Source: Mesorhizobium hawassense (GTDB taxonomy: Bacteria > Pseudomonadota > Alphaproteobacteria > Rhizobiales > Rhizobiaceae). From it: DNA of 64,000 bases. Shown here in pieces: positions 23,132 through 32,382 of this stretch (the first letter of the stretch is position 1; each line of letters opens with the position of its first letter). Location: positions 22,675 through 86,674 of the forward strand of contig NZ_QMBP01000022.1 in assembly GCF_003289945.1 (NCBI RefSeq), read 5' to 3'. The position numbers and the translations under genes are program-made. The notes beneath the pieces were generated by a model. It ran no database searches and had not been told where the DNA came from. It was given only the letters and a program-made list of their open reading frames with translations.

Positions 23132-24384
23132 CGCGCCTGCTCCAGACGGCATTCGACGCGGCGCAGCTTGCGGCTCGTTTCCAGCGGCAGCGGCGCGCGG
23201 ATGAGCGTGACGGTGGCCACCGCCTTTCGCATTTCCAGGAGCGCGCGGATGGACTGACGAGCGGCGGTCGCCGCGTCGTCCGCGAGCGTCGGCGAAAGTC
23301 TCAGCTCGACGCTGTCTGGCCCGGTCTGGACGAGTCGAAAATCGTCGATGCGGCGGTCGGCCTTGAGCACGGCGTTGCGCAGCACATCCGGCGTGACGAG
23401 GATCGGGCCGTTCGCCGAACTGAGCCGGAAGACATCGTCCATGCGGCCGACGATTTCGTCGACGCAGCGCAGCGGCGAACCGCATCGGCAAGGCTGCGCG
23501 GACAGGCGCAACAGGTCGTTCATCCGGTAACGCGCCATGATCTGCGTGCGGCGGCGAAAAGCCGTCACCAGCGGCGTCACCAGCCCCTCGCCCGCCGGCT
23601 CGAATTCGAAGAAGACGGAGTCTTCGGCAAGATGCAGTCCACCCTGTCGGCAGGTCACCGCGAACAGGCCTTCGGTCGCCATATAGATCTGATCGAGCGA
23701 CAGCCGGAAGAAGTCCTCGATCACCGCCCGGTCGACTGGGTCGAGCGTCTCGGCAGCGGAGAAGACACGTTTCGGCCGCAGCCGAAAGTGTTCGGTCGAC
23801 AAATGCCGGAGGATCTTCGGCGGCGCGATGATGACCGTCGGGTCGAAGGCTTCGAGCGCGCCACGCCAGCTTTCCGGTCCCAATGTCAGATCGAAGAAGG
23901 CGAGCTTGATCAGCCGCGATTTGCGGGCGCTGTCGTAAAGCCCGGTGTTCTGCGGCAGGATCACGGCGACGCGCATGCCGCGCCACAGAAGATCGGGCGT
24001 CGCCTTGTCGAGGATCGTGCCCAGCCAGCGGTATTTCTCGGCTTCGGAAATCACGAACAGTCCGCGATTGCCGGAGGTGCCGGTGCTGGCGCCGACGATG
24101 AGCGGTCCGGCGCGGCCGTCACGCGCCAGAGCTGCCCAGGCCTGCGTGGCGGTGAGGCCGTGGATGTTGAAATCCTCGAAGCGCCCCATCAGCAGCGCCT
24201 TGTCGGTCGCCGGCAGGTCGGCAAGCCGGGCTGGCGCGTGGCCATAGAAAGGCGCGCGCGGCAGGTCGCGATCGAGGAAGCGCCGTAGGGCCGCCGCTTG
24301 CCAGCGCTCGAAGCCGGGCCGGGTCTTGCGCGAGACCCAGCGCGTCAGGGAGAAGGAGCCTGCCGCTTCCGCCAGCCCGTTCAT
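23128..24384 (-). CDS. Adenylate-forming enzyme (F390-synthetase/PaaK-related)
   Basis: A 418-residue member of the acyl-adenylating superfamily. The phosphate-binding loop is AGASTGTSGNRG (about residues 98-108), the later motif is IYMATEGLFA, and a SRKLRR near the C-terminus carries the expected catalytic lysine. QPCRCGSPLRC holds closely spaced cysteines typical of this branch. Such enzymes activate a carboxylic acid as its AMP ester, then pass it to CoA, an amine or a hydroxyl group. The start overlaps the previous stop by four bases (ATGA). In olefin pathways a related enzyme (OleC) closes a beta-lactone; whether that applies here is open. Confidence 0.8.
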   Translation of the reverse strand: MNGLAEAAGSFSLTRWVSRKTRPGFERWQAAALRRFLDRDLPRAPFYGHAPARLADLPATDKALLMGRFEDFNIHGLTATQAWAALARDGRAGPLIVGASTGTSGNRGLFVISEAEKYRWLGTILDKATPDLLWRGMRVAVILPQNTGLYDSARKSRLIKLAFFDLTLGPESWRGALEAFDPTVIIAPPKILRHLSTEHFRLRPKRVFSAAETLDPVDRAVIEDFFRLSLDQIYMATEGLFAVTCRQGGLHLAEDSVFFEFEPAGEGLVTPLVTAFRRRTQIMARYRMNDLLRLSAQPCRCGSPLRCVDEIVGRMDDVFRLSSANGPILVTPDVLRNAVLKADRRIDDFRLVQTGPDSVELRLSPTLADDAATAARQSIRALLEMRKAVATVTLIRAPLPLETSRKLRRVECRLEQAR

Positions 24385-25205
24385 GCGGCCTCCGGCGCGA
24401 GATCGTAAGATGTCGGCGCGGGGTCATGGCAGAGCATCACCTCGCCGCCGGAGGCGAGGAAGCGGCGCAGCATGGCGCTGGTCGGCTCGATTGCCGCCGC
24501 ATCCTCGGCGATCAAGGTGGCCGGGAAGCCGGGCGTGCGATTTTCGATCAAGGCGGTGAGCAGCCATTGCACGTCGACGGCGTAGAGCAGCGGCCGGCCG
24601 AGGCCATTGAACAGCAGGCCGAACTGGCCATCGGCATGCCCGGGAAGATCGACCGCAATGACGCTGCCGTCGCCGAAGAGATCGGCGCCGCCCGGGATGC
24701 CGCCCTGCGGCGCAACGCGAGGCTTCGCGGACACCCCCTTCAGCCGCGCCTCGAAATCCGGCGGGAAGAGTTCGGTGAAGACGCCGTGGCGCAGATTCTG
24801 CCTCGGGCCGCGCGCCATGACCCGCGCCCAGGCGGCATCGCTGGCGATGAAGCGCGCGTTGCGAAACAGAGACAGGCCCGAAATGTGGTCGGCGTGGAAA
24901 TGGGTGACGACGACTGTGCGGATGTCATCAGGTGAGAGCCCGAAACGCCGCAGCACCGGCAGGACCTGCTCGTCGGCGTTGAGCCGAGGCTTCAGCAGCG
25001 CGCCATAGAGCCGCAGCATCCGGCCGCGCCTCTCCCCCACAAGAGCTTCCGGCGTGTAACCGGTGTCGACCAGCACCGGCCCGGCAATCGGGTGGAAGAT
25101 CAGCCCATAGCGGACGCGCAGCTTGACGCTTTGCCAGCCGCCGCCGCGCAGGATCAGTCGCTCGGCGGCGCTCACCCAGGCGCTGTTGGCGAAGACGATC
25201 CTCAT
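24381..25205 (-). CDS. Metallo-beta-lactamase-fold hydrolase, lactonase-like
   Basis: A 274-residue protein. The metal-binding THFHADH motif (His102, His104, Asp106, His107) is complete, with further ligands at His190 (LPGHADG), Asp211 (YAVDVQW) and His260 (LCHDP). This set matches dinuclear zinc lactonases and thioesterases of the fold. In the operon it could hydrolyse a lactone or release an acyl thioester. The ATG at 25205 overlaps the previous stop by four bases. The metal site is secure; the substrate is unknown. Confidence 0.87.
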   Translation of the reverse strand: MRIVFANSAWVSAAERLILRGGGWQSVKLRVRYGLIFHPIAGPVLVDTGYTPEALVGERRGRMLRLYGALLKPRLNADEQVLPVLRRFGLSPDDIRTVVVTHFHADHISGLSLFRNARFIASDAAWARVMARGPRQNLRHGVFTELFPPDFEARLKGVSAKPRVAPQGGIPGGADLFGDGSVIAVDLPGHADGQFGLLFNGLGRPLLYAVDVQWLLTALIENRTPGFPATLIAEDAAAIEPTSAMLRRFLASGGEVMLCHDPAPTSYDLAPEAA

Positions 25206-26185
25206 GGCCCTGCCCCGCCGGAAAAGGTGCGGTCGAGCCCCTGTTCGAACGAGACTTTCGGCGCCCAGCCGAGCATCCGCTTCGCTTTGGAAAGATCGAG
25301 GCTTTGCGCATAGGCAAAGAGGCCGAGCCCATAGCGCGTGACCGGCGGTTCCGGCCGGCCGGGCAGCCGCAGCGCCACTGTTTCCATCAGGCCCGCCGCC
25401 AGCATCGCCGGCACGAGCGGCATCGGCCGCCAGCGCGCCTTGAGACCGGCGCGGATGCAAGCCTCGTCGGCGATACGGCGGACCGGCAGCACCGCGCCGC
25501 CGGAAATGTTGAAGACCTGGCATTCGGCCTCCCTGGGTGCCGCAAGCGCCGCCATCACCGCGTCGACGACATCGTCGACATGAGTGAGGTCGATGGCCGC
25601 GCGGCCATCGCGAAACAGCGGCAGCGGCCGGGTTTTTGCCGCCTTGATGAGGCGCGGCAGGAGCGCGCGGTCGCCCTTGCCATAGATGCCGCGCGGCCGC
25701 AGCACCAGCGAATGGATGGCGGGCTGGCCAAGCACGATCGCCTCCGCCGCGCGCTTGGTGCGGGCATAGTGATTGACCGGTTCCGGCAAAGCCATGTCCT
25801 CGGTCAAGCCAAGCTGGTCGCGAAAGGCAAAGCAGACCGACGGGCTGGAGATGTGGACGAAGCGGCTGACGCCCTGCCGCCTGGCAAAATCGACGAGGTT
25901 GCGCGTCGCCGTCACATTCGCCGCCTCGAAATCCGCGAGGCGGCCGAAGGGCGAGGAGAGCGCCGCGCAATGGATGATCCGTTCGACCCTCCCCAGCCTG
26001 GGATCGAGCGTTGCGTCGAGCGGCTGCGCCAGATCATGGCGGATGATGCGATGGCCGGCTGCTTCGAGCGCGGCGCAGCGTTTCTCATCGCGGCCGAGGC
26101 CGAGCGCCAGCGTGCCGGATGCCGCCAGCCGCTCGAGCACATGGGCGCCGAGGAAGCCGCTAGCGCCGGTGACGAGGACGGCCAT
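25202..26185 (-). CDS. Extended SDR (NAD(P)-dependent, 3-beta-HSD/OleD-like)
   Basis: A 327-residue extended short-chain dehydrogenase. TGASGFLGAH (residues 6-15) binds the cofactor, SSPSVCF supplies the Ser region, and Tyr140-x3-Lys144 is the catalytic pair (NHYARTK). The overall pattern, including RPRGIYGKGD and LTHVDDVVDAV, resembles the 3-beta-hydroxysteroid dehydrogenase branch that includes OleD, which reduces a 2-alkyl-3-ketoacid. It follows the ketosynthase gene by three bases, as expected if it reduces the condensation product. Confidence 0.85.
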   Translation of the reverse strand: MAVLVTGASGFLGAHVLERLAASGTLALGLGRDEKRCAALEAAGHRIIRHDLAQPLDATLDPRLGRVERIIHCAALSSPFGRLADFEAANVTATRNLVDFARRQGVSRFVHISSPSVCFAFRDQLGLTEDMALPEPVNHYARTKRAAEAIVLGQPAIHSLVLRPRGIYGKGDRALLPRLIKAAKTRPLPLFRDGRAAIDLTHVDDVVDAVMAALAAPREAECQVFNISGGAVLPVRRIADEACIRAGLKARWRPMPLVPAMLAAGLMETVALRLPGRPEPPVTRYGLGLFAYAQSLDLSKAKRMLGWAPKVSFEQGLDRTFSGGAGP

Positions 26186-26188
26186 TGC

Positions 26189-27178
26189 TCAGACCTCCAG
26201 CGCCATGCCGCCGAAGGAAACGCCGGCCGAGGTGCCCAGGAAAAGCAGCTTCATGCCCGCTGTTACGCGGCCCTCGCGGCGCGCGACGTCGAGCGCGAAG
26301 GGAATGGAGGCCGCGATCTGATTGCCGAAGCGGGCGGAAATGTCGACCAGCTTTTGCGGCGAAAAGCCGGTCTGGCGCGCCATATGGGCAAGCGCGAAGG
26401 GGCTCGCCTGATGCGGCACGACGAGATCGACGTCGTCATGCCGCCAGCCGGCGCGGTCGAGCAGAGCAGCGACGAAGCCGTTGAAATGGCGCGAGGTCAG
26501 CCGGAACAATTCCTTGCCATCCATGTGGAACAGGCTGTGCGCCGCGAACGCTTCCTGCTGCATGCGGAAATCGAAGCGCGTGCCGCCCGAACCGATACCG
26601 CAGGCTTCCCAGCCGGAGGGATAGGTGCGCATCAGGCTGGCCACCACCTTGCCCTCGCCCGGCTTGGCTTTGCGCAGCACCGCCGCCGCGGCGCCGTCGC
26701 CAAAGAGTGCCGCGACCTCCGGCGCGTCCTGCCACGGAAGGGCGCGCGAGGCGACCTCGGACGAAAACACCAACGCCGTCTCGCATTGTCCCGCCTCGAT
26801 CATGCGGCCGGCGGTCTCGAAGGCGGTGAGGAAGCCGAGACAGGTGCTGTTGACGTCGAAGGCGCCGGCCGAGCCGTCCGCCAACCCCAGGCGCTGCATG
26901 ACCAGCGGCGCGGTCGCCGGCAGCGGCTGGTAGGGTACGCCGCAGCCGCCGACGATCAGGTCGACCGCGTCGGGCTCTACGCCGGCATCTGCAAGCGCAA
27001 GTGTGGCTGCGGCGCAGGCGAGATCGATCTGCGTCTCGGCGTTGCAGACATAGCGCTCGACGACGCCGGTGGCGGTTTCCAGCGCGCCCTCATGGAGGCT
27101 CAGCTCCTGTTCCAGCGCGCGCGTGGTGACCCGCTCAGCCGGTACCGCCCTACCGGTTCCGACGATCCTGACCCGCAT
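26189..27178 (-). CDS. Ketosynthase III (FabH/OleA-like thiolase-fold condensing enzyme)
   Basis: A 329-residue beta-ketoacyl synthase III. The catalytic triad is Cys113 (DVNSTCLGF), His256 (VPHQAS) and Asn286 (GNQIAAS), so it is an active condensing enzyme. It opens the operon and is not beside other fatty-acid genes, unlike the FAS cluster at 42-46 kb, so a dedicated role is likely. It would join an acyl-CoA or acyl-ACP with a second acyl or malonyl unit. The ATG at 27178 was chosen because GGGGGGAG lies directly upstream; an open frame further on would run through the promoter. No acyl carrier protein is encoded in the operon. Confidence 0.88.
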   Translation of the reverse strand: MRVRIVGTGRAVPAERVTTRALEQELSLHEGALETATGVVERYVCNAETQIDLACAAATLALADAGVEPDAVDLIVGGCGVPYQPLPATAPLVMQRLGLADGSAGAFDVNSTCLGFLTAFETAGRMIEAGQCETALVFSSEVASRALPWQDAPEVAALFGDGAAAAVLRKAKPGEGKVVASLMRTYPSGWEACGIGSGGTRFDFRMQQEAFAAHSLFHMDGKELFRLTSRHFNGFVAALLDRAGWRHDDVDLVVPHQASPFALAHMARQTGFSPQKLVDISARFGNQIAASIPFALDVARREGRVTAGMKLLFLGTSAGVSFGGMALEV

Positions 27179-27223
27179 TCTCCCCCCGCCGAGCGAATTG
27201 GTTTCTTCCAACTCATGGATCGA

Positions 27224-27253
27224 TGCTAGCAGTTCATGGCGACATTCCGTCAA
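27224..27253 (-). promoter_or_regulatory. Putative promoter of the six-gene ketosynthase operon
   Basis: On the minus strand TTGACG (27253-27248) is followed after 18 bases by CTAGCA (27229-27224), close to the rhizobial TTGAC/CTATAT pattern. It lies about 45-75 bases before the ketosynthase start and in the divergent gap with the small lipoprotein gene. Confidence 0.45.
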
Positions 27254-27301
27254 CTATTGTTAGCGACGATGTTTCCGGGCGAGGTAACGAGGATCCGACA
27301 C

Positions 27302-27712
27302 GTGCAGAACTCGATCAAACTTGCTTTGGTTTTGGTGCTTTGCGGATGCACATCCTGCTTCGCCGGTAGCGACCTTCTAAGAGTCTCGGTCGACTGCCCG
27401 AAACCACCAGCCAGTGGGAACCTCGTGACCGTCGATGAAAAGCCAAACGGCTACGAGTCGCGGATAACGACGTCCTATGTCAGAGGGCAAGTAGACAAGA
27501 TCACGGTAGCCAATTCGGTGGATGGGTCGAACTTCAGAGACCAATTTATGCTCGGTCGCTCGACCAGCACGGGCACAAACGAGTTCCCGGCCTTCCGCGC
27601 TTTCGAAGACCGGGCCAACGAATTGCTCCGGTTCTTCTGCCTGGCCGAACCGGCAGCCAAGCAGCGGTATCTCGATCTGATGCAGGCAAACCGGGCGCTG
27701 CTTCGTCAATAG
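27302..27712 (+). CDS. Small putative lipoprotein of unknown function
   Basis: A 136-residue protein. The first 16 residues are hydrophobic and end in LCGCTSC, which offers a lipobox, so it is probably a lipoprotein or a secreted protein. The mature part has two more cysteines (DCPKPP, FFCLAEP) and no known domain. GTG at 27302, nine bases after GAGGA, gives a proper signal sequence; a start at 27236 would put 22 extra residues before it. It is divergent from the ketosynthase operon but has no obvious link to it. Confidence 0.6.
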   Translation: MQNSIKLALVLVLCGCTSCFAGSDLLRVSVDCPKPPASGNLVTVDEKPNGYESRITTSYVRGQVDKITVANSVDGSNFRDQFMLGRSTSTGTNEFPAFRAFEDRANELLRFFCLAEPAAKQRYLDLMQANRALLRQ

Positions 27713-27754
27713 AAGGCTCCGTAAGAGCCGGTTCAAACTGCACGGCACTGATGT

Positions 27755-28204
27755 TCAAGCCTTGCGTTCCCATCGCCGATCAGGCGTCTGCTGCCAGTAG
27801 GTCACGGCGTGGCCGGCTTCCTTCATCGTCTTCCAATGGCCGCGGGCGGCTTCGAGCTGCGCGGCGTCATGGCCGTCGAACAGGAAGACGGCGCGCTCGT
27901 AGCCGGAGAGCTCTGGCGGGGTCGCGCCGTCGACCAGGAAGCGTATCTGCGCGGCGTTCTGGTTGCTCCCGGCCGTGGTGAGCAGGATCGGCTGCTCGGC
28001 CGGATAGGCCTCGCGGTCGGTGGCATGCGCCAGGAAGGAATCGTCGCGGAAAATCCACAGATGCTGGTCGAGCGCGTCGCGGCGCTCTTCCGTGCCTGTT
28101 TGCACCACGGCGCGCCAGCCGCGCTCGACGCTGCGCTCGAGCAGGCCGGGAAGCGCCTCCTCGAGCGTCGATTCCGTCAGGTGGTAGAACAGGATGTCGG
28201 CCAT
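27755..28204 (-). CDS. holC: DNA polymerase III subunit chi
   Basis: A 149-residue protein of the HolC family, the clamp-loader accessory subunit that bridges to single-stranded DNA-binding protein. Diagnostic are MADILFYHLTESTLEEALPGLLE, the DQHLWIFRDDSFLAH block and QPILLTT. The gene lies three bases after the pepA stop, an order common in Alphaproteobacteria, so it is read from the pepA transcript. Confidence 0.93.
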   Translation of the reverse strand: MADILFYHLTESTLEEALPGLLERSVERGWRAVVQTGTEERRDALDQHLWIFRDDSFLAHATDREAYPAEQPILLTTAGSNQNAAQIRFLVDGATPPELSGYERAVFLFDGHDAAQLEAARGHWKTMKEAGHAVTYWQQTPDRRWERKA

Positions 28205-28207
28205 CCC

Positions 28208-29710
<1,503 letters not shown>

Positions 29711-30086
29711 CAGATCCTGCTTTCGGGGATGGCCGTAAGGTGCCGGCAAAGGTAATTTTCAGCGAGCAAGCGGTTTGGCAAGCGTGCGCGACATTTGGTC
29801 GTTTTCGGCCATTTGGCAAGACATTGGCCAAAATCGCGGTCTATATCGGCGCCAGGATAGACAATGGATTCGCCTCGGCACGACCTTAGCTTGCTGCCGC
29901 AACCTGCTGTTAACCATCGATGTTTTGCATTTCTTATCCATTGGCGCGGAGACTCCGCCGCGCCGGGGCAGTGGCGTGGGGCGACAAACCGGAGCGAGCC
30001 GCCTATGAGCCAGTTGTACGGGCGGCGCCGGATGACTACCTTGTCGGCGGGCATGATGCCGTTCGGCAAAATCGAGAAAAGCCTTC
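29711..30086. other. Divergent intergenic region between pepA and lptF
   Basis: A 376-base gap holding the promoters of the divergent pepA-holC and lptF operons. An imperfect inverted repeat lies at 29802-29833 (TTTTCGGCCA and TGGCCAAAA arms, 13-base gap). Short A/T-rich stretches near 29900-29940 stand out from the GC-rich surroundings. No convincing minus-35/minus-10 pair or small gene was found. Confidence 0.4.
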
Positions 30087-31283
30087 ATGAAGGTCGTTGA
30101 ACGCTACATCATGCGCCGGGCGCTGACGATGTTCCTCGCATCGCTGGTGTGGACGCTGGCGATCGTGTGGACGACGCAGGTTCTGGCCAAGATCGACCTC
30201 GTCACCGACAACGGCCAGTCGGCGCTGACCTTTTTCGAAGTGGCCGCGCTCATCATCCCTTCGATCATTCCGATCGTGGTGCCGTTCGCGCTGGTGGTGG
30301 CTGTGGCGCAGACGCTGAGCGCCATGAACACCGATTCGGAGCTCGCCGTGCTCAGCGCCGCCGGCGCCTCGCGCTGGACGATCGCGCGGCCGATCCTGCT
30401 GCTCGCAATCGCGGCCTGCGCCTTTTCCTTCATCGTCGACAACGCCATCGACCCTTATGCCAGGCAGAAAAACCGGCAGCTGGTGGCCGCTTCGCGCGCC
30501 GATCTCGTGTCGCTGATCATCCAGGAAGGTACGTTCCGCAAGATCGACGAGGGCCTGTATCTGCAGGTCGGCGAACGGCTTCCCGGCAACAGGCTCGGCG
30601 GCATCTTCGTCGCAGATTCGCGCGAGGAAGGCGCCAGCCTCACCTATTACGCCAAGAGCGGCAGCATCGTCGAAAAAGGCGACGAGAAGGTTCTGATGAT
30701 GAATGACGGCGTCATCAACCGCAAATCGGTGACCGGCGACCTCTCCGTCATCCGCTTTACCTCTTATGCCTTCGACATGTCGGCCTTCATGTCGGCGGCA
30801 AACGACATCACGCTTTTGCCCAAGGACCGGACGACGGCGTACCTGCTCAACCCGGACCCCAACGACAAGATGTTCCAGCGCGAACCGGGCAGCTACCGGG
30901 CGGAGCTCAACCAGCGTTTCGCCGAATGGTCCTATTCGCTGGTGTTCGCGCTGATCGCGCTTGCGGTCGCGGGCGATGCGCGCTCGCACCGAGAGGCGCG
31001 CATCAATCCGCTGATCACGGCAATCGCCATCGCGCTGTTCGTGCGGTGGCTGGGCTTCTTCGCCGCCGGCAAGGCCGACAAGGTCGGATACTATGTCTAT
31101 CTGCTCTACGGCATACCGATCGTCGCTTCCGCGGTTTCGGTCTGGTTCATCGTTTCCTCGCGCAGCATGGAATTGCCGGTCAGCTGGGCCGACTGGCTGA
31201 CCAACCTTGCCAAGCGCGCCGGCGACAGTTGGACTGCTTTCAAGCTCTGGCTCGCCCGGCGCACTTCCGGCCAGGGAGCCTGA
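30087..31283 (+). CDS. lptF: LPS export ABC transporter permease LptF
   Basis: A 398-residue inner-membrane permease of the LptB2FG complex, which extracts lipopolysaccharide from the membrane and passes it to the periplasmic bridge. The start MKVVERYIMRRALTMFLASL and the early RYxxR pattern are typical. Two N-terminal and four later helices enclose a periplasmic beta-jellyroll (about residues 130-270). The last 30 residues are a cytoplasmic tail. It is followed two bases later by lptG. The ATG lies in a short CCTTCATGAAGG palindrome and its ribosome site is weak. Confidence 0.95.
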   Translation: MKVVERYIMRRALTMFLASLVWTLAIVWTTQVLAKIDLVTDNGQSALTFFEVAALIIPSIIPIVVPFALVVAVAQTLSAMNTDSELAVLSAAGASRWTIARPILLLAIAACAFSFIVDNAIDPYARQKNRQLVAASRADLVSLIIQEGTFRKIDEGLYLQVGERLPGNRLGGIFVADSREEGASLTYYAKSGSIVEKGDEKVLMMNDGVINRKSVTGDLSVIRFTSYAFDMSAFMSAANDITLLPKDRTTAYLLNPDPNDKMFQREPGSYRAELNQRFAEWSYSLVFALIALAVAGDARSHREARINPLITAIAIALFVRWLGFFAAGKADKVGYYVYLLYGIPIVASAVSVWFIVSSRSMELPVSWADWLTNLAKRAGDSWTAFKLWLARRTSGQGA

Positions 31284-31285
31284 CC

Positions 31286-32368
31286 ATGGGCTGGACGCTG
31301 GGCCGCTATTTCTTCTTCCGCTACGTCACGATCACCTTCTGGTTCTTCCTGGGCCTGCTGGCGCTGGTGTTCCTGATCGATTTCACCGAGTTGTCCGGCC
31401 GCACGACCGGGTTGCCGGGTTTCACCTACGGCACGGCCTTCGCCATCTCGGCGCTCAGGATGCCGATGATCATGCTGCAGACGGTGCCATTCGTCGGGCT
31501 GTTCTCGGCGATGGCGACGCTGGTGTCGCTCAACCGCCGCTACGAGCTGGTGATCGCGCGTTCGGCTGGCGTTTCGGCCTGGCAGTTCCTGTTCCCGTGC
31601 TGCGTCGGCGCGCTGATGTTCGGCGCGCTGTCGGTCGGTGTGATCAATCCGATCGCCGCGCACGGCTTCTCCTGGTCCGAGCAGATGGAGAACGATCTCA
31701 GGGCCGGCAAGTCGAACGCCGTCACGACCAACGTCACGCCCTGGCTCAGGCAGAAAACCGAATCGGGCGACACCATCATCGGCGCCCGCGCCATCCTCAA
31801 CCAGGGGCTGGAGATGGCGGACGCGGTGTTCTTCATCCTCGACCCGCAGGGCAACATCGCCGAGCGCAAGGATGCCGCCAAGGCCTTCCTGCGCGACGGC
31901 TACTGGGAATTGCAGGACGTCAAGGTCTTCAAGGGCGGTAATATCCAGGCGCTGGCGTCCGACAAGGTTCCGACGAATCTCAAGCCGGAATTCGTGCAGG
32001 AGCGGCTGGCGCGCCCGGAAACCATCCCCTTCTACGAGCTGCCGCGCAAGATCGAGGTTGCCCGCTCCTTCGGGCTCAAGGCAAATGCCTTCGCCATGCA
32101 GTTTGATTCGCTGGTGGCGATGCCGTTCCTTCTCGTCGCCATGACGCTGATTGCTGCAACGGTTTCAATGCGATTTGCGAGAATGGGACAGTCGGCAACG
32201 ATGATTCTGGGTGGCGTCGTGGCCGGCTTTCTGCTTTATGTCGTTTCGGTACTGGTCAAGGCATTCGGGGTCGCCGGATTCGTGCCTACAGTGGTGGCTG
32301 CATGGGTTCCGGTTGTCGTGGCTATGTTCTTTGGGGTGACGTTTCTGCTATACAAGGAAGACGGCTAG
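31286..32368 (+). CDS. lptG: LPS export ABC transporter permease LptG
   Basis: A 360-residue permease, partner of LptF. It begins MGWTLGRYFFFRYV, has the LIDFTELSGR motif in the first loop, a periplasmic jellyroll in the middle and three C-terminal helices ending MFFGVTFLLYKEDG. Only two bases separate it from lptF, and its TAG shares a base with a GTG that could start the next frame, so lptF-lptG-lptD is one unit. Confidence 0.95.
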   Translation: MGWTLGRYFFFRYVTITFWFFLGLLALVFLIDFTELSGRTTGLPGFTYGTAFAISALRMPMIMLQTVPFVGLFSAMATLVSLNRRYELVIARSAGVSAWQFLFPCCVGALMFGALSVGVINPIAAHGFSWSEQMENDLRAGKSNAVTTNVTPWLRQKTESGDTIIGARAILNQGLEMADAVFFILDPQGNIAERKDAAKAFLRDGYWELQDVKVFKGGNIQALASDKVPTNLKPEFVQERLARPETIPFYELPRKIEVARSFGLKANAFAMQFDSLVAMPFLLVAMTLIAATVSMRFARMGQSATMILGGVVAGFLLYVVSVLVKAFGVAGFVPTVVAAWVPVVVAMFFGVTFLLYKEDG

Positions 32369-32382
32369 TGAGGGAGGCTGGA

